Shown here: positions 5,093 through 6,306 of the stretch, piece after piece
Layout of the letters: every line of letters starts with the position of its first letter
How positions within the stretch are numbered: position 1 is the stretch's first letter
Source of the DNA: JBGPYB01 sp041493035
GTDB lineage: Bacteria; Acidobacteriota; Vicinamibacteria; Fen-336
NCBI GenBank assembly: GCA_041493035.1
Contig: JBGPYB010000216.1
Coordinates: 1-6,306, forward strand
Reading direction: 5' to 3'
DNA: 6,306 bases
Position numbers and translations under genes: made by a program
Notes under the pieces: model-generated
What the model saw: only the letters and a program-made list of their open reading frames with translations
The model's database searches: none
Told to the model about the DNA's origin: nothing

Positions 5093-6306
5093 TCACTGAG
5101 GCTCCACCTCTAGAAGAAGCTCCCGGTCGAACTCGGCGCCAATCCGTGGACGGCGCCCCTCGATCACCCCGAGATCCCTTCCGTTCGCGTAGTCGGAGAC
5201 GCGATACGTGCCGGGCTCCAGGTCCCTCAGCTCGATCTCTCCCTTCCACGAAGGCGCGGCTGGAGGGAGGAAGAAAGCGTAGTACATCGTGCTCCCCTTC
5301 CGAATGGCGTAACCCTCCGGCACGTCGTAGCCGTAGGTGTAGAGGTTGAGGAACGTCCCTCGAGAGAGCAGCTTCGAGTTGTAGAGGTCCAGCCATTTCT
5401 TCCAGTGGGATTCTCTTTCGGGTGTGAGGAAGAGCGACCTGAACTCAGGATCGGCCGTCGGCAGGACGAACTTCGTCCCCACGATACCGCCCGTGCCCAC
5501 GGTGGAGGCGAAGTCTCTTCCGGTGTCGATTTCCTTGCTCCCCTGTTGCTTTACCTCGGACAGCTCGACGTGGTCGCCGTAGACCGCGGCCTCGGGCCCG
5601 AGAAGCGCCTTGTACATCTTGATCCGACGTCGGACCTGGACGGATCCCACGGGGTCGGCGGTGACCGCCTGATCCATGTAGGGGAGCCATGCGAGGTTGG
5701 GGGGCGTTCCGCACGGGCAGATCTGCGTCACGGCTTCTGGCTTGAGCGCCCGGGTCACGTCGAAGATCGCCTGATAGACCGCTCCCATGGCGCGGATCGA
5801 ATCTTCAGGGGAGGCGTGATGATGCCGGGGATTGTGGCAGGGTGGGACGGTGTACGAGTAGTCGAGCTTGTGGCCGTCGAATCCCCAATCGCCGATGAAC
5901 CTCAGGGCGATCCGCTTGTAGTGCTCCTGAACCTCCGGCACCGCGGGACATAGGAGCGCGAGAGGCTCCTTGGGGGCCACGCTGAAGACCATCCGGGCAG
6001 GTCGCCCCTTCTCGTCGAGGATGAGCCAGTCGGGATGTTCCTTTGCGACGGCGACTCTCCCGTTACCCGACGGGAAGGGGCTCGTGCCAGCCTGGGCGGC
6101 AAGGGGCAGCCACCAGAGTTGCACGCGGATCCCTTGCTTGTGGTATTCGCTGACCATTCGCTCGATCGAGTCTCCCGGCAACGTATCGGATCGAGGTTCC
6201 CAGTCACCGTAGCTGCTGAACCACCGGTAGTCCAAAGTGGCCCGTCGAATCCCCAGCGCCTTGAGCTTCGGCACGATGCCGAGCATCTGATCGAGGGTGA
6301 AGTTGG
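5093..6306 (-). CDS. Glycoside hydrolase, alpha-galactosidase-like (clan GH-D, GH36-like), 5' end outside window
   Basis: About 403 residues are visible; the frame is still open at the right edge (NFTLDQ precedes the Met at 6286), so that Met is internal and the N-terminal domain and any signal peptide lie outside. The visible part is the (beta/alpha)8 barrel plus a C-terminal beta domain. Landmarks counted from that Met: TLDYRWFSSYGDWEP (17-31), the strand GIRVQLWWLP (52-61), HPDWL, then GFDGHKLDYSY, where Asp142 (codon 5863-5861) sits in the KxD pattern of the clan's nucleophile. QAVTADPVGS follows, where Asp211 (codon 5656-5654) is the best candidate acid/base. The final 80 residues (from about YGYDVPEG) look like the beta-sandwich that closes GH36 and GH27 enzymes. 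Substrate is probably an alpha-galactoside, but related activities (beta-L-arabinopyranosidase, alpha-N-acetylgalactosaminidase) exist in the clan. The stop is TGA at 5095-5093. Confidence 0.85.
   Translation of the reverse strand, partial: NFTLDQMLGIVPKLKALGIRRATLDYRWFSSYGDWEPRSDTLPGDSIERMVSEYHKQGIRVQLWWLPLAAQAGTSPFPSGNGRVAVAKEHPDWLILDEKGRPARMVFSVAPKEPLALLCPAVPEVQEHYKRIALRFIGDWGFDGHKLDYSYTVPPCHNPRHHHASPEDSIRAMGAVYQAIFDVTRALKPEAVTQICPCGTPPNLAWLPYMDQAVTADPVGSVQVRRRIKMYKALLGPEAAVYGDHVELSEVKQQGSKEIDTGRDFASTVGTGGIVGTKFVLPTADPEFRSLFLTPERESHWKKWLDLYNSKLLSRGTFLNLYTYGYDVPEGYAIRKGSTMYYAFFLPPAAPSWKGEIELRDLEPGTYRVSDYANGRDLGVIEGRRPRIGAEFDRELLLEVEPQ

Overview
The window comes from a GC-rich bacterium with strongly G/C-biased third codon positions. 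It is a carbohydrate-use locus. The arabinose kinase resembles the Bacillus-type AraB more than the E. coli one, and the sugar-binding protein looks like a lipoprotein. The sequence alone does not fix the phylum. A soil or gut polysaccharide user (for example an Acidobacteriota- or Planctomycetota-like genome) would fit, but that is a guess.

Plus strand, 1-2344: a tight L-arabinose operon. It holds the 3' part of ribulokinase (araB), then L-ribulose-5-phosphate 4-epimerase (araD), then a zinc-dependent medium-chain dehydrogenase whose GTG start overlaps the araD stop. AraB phosphorylates L-ribulose and AraD epimerises the product to D-xylulose 5-phosphate. The dehydrogenase is probably a polyol or sugar dehydrogenase of related metabolism. 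An isomerase (araA) is not visible and may lie upstream.

Plus strand, 2345-4171: a 153-base gap with a plausible sigma70-type promoter and a dyad, then an intact RbsB/XylF-like sugar-binding lipoprotein. Directly behind it lies a badly broken sugar ABC-transporter ATPase (RbsA/XylG/MglA type). It has no start codon, carries a frameshift, lacks the ABC signature and Walker B segment, and lacks the whole second nucleotide-binding domain. It runs into the apparent tail of one unknown gene and the apparent head of another, the second with a strong ribosome binding site. This looks like a series of deletions through a former transporter operon, leaving the binding protein without its ATPase or permease here.

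4172-4326 is a short non-coding stretch between convergent transcription units. It is unusual only for a cluster of the tetranucleotide CTAG.

Minus strand, 6306-4327: a glycoside hydrolase resembling alpha-galactosidases of clan GH-D (GH36-like), cut by the window's right edge, followed after 13 bases by a short-chain dehydrogenase/reductase. They are probably co-transcribed. The likely theme is release of a sugar from a glycoside and its oxidation, but the exact substrates cannot be read from the sequence.

I found no CRISPR array, RNA gene, insertion sequence or convincing new defence or mobile system. The most notable feature is the multiply deleted transporter region.
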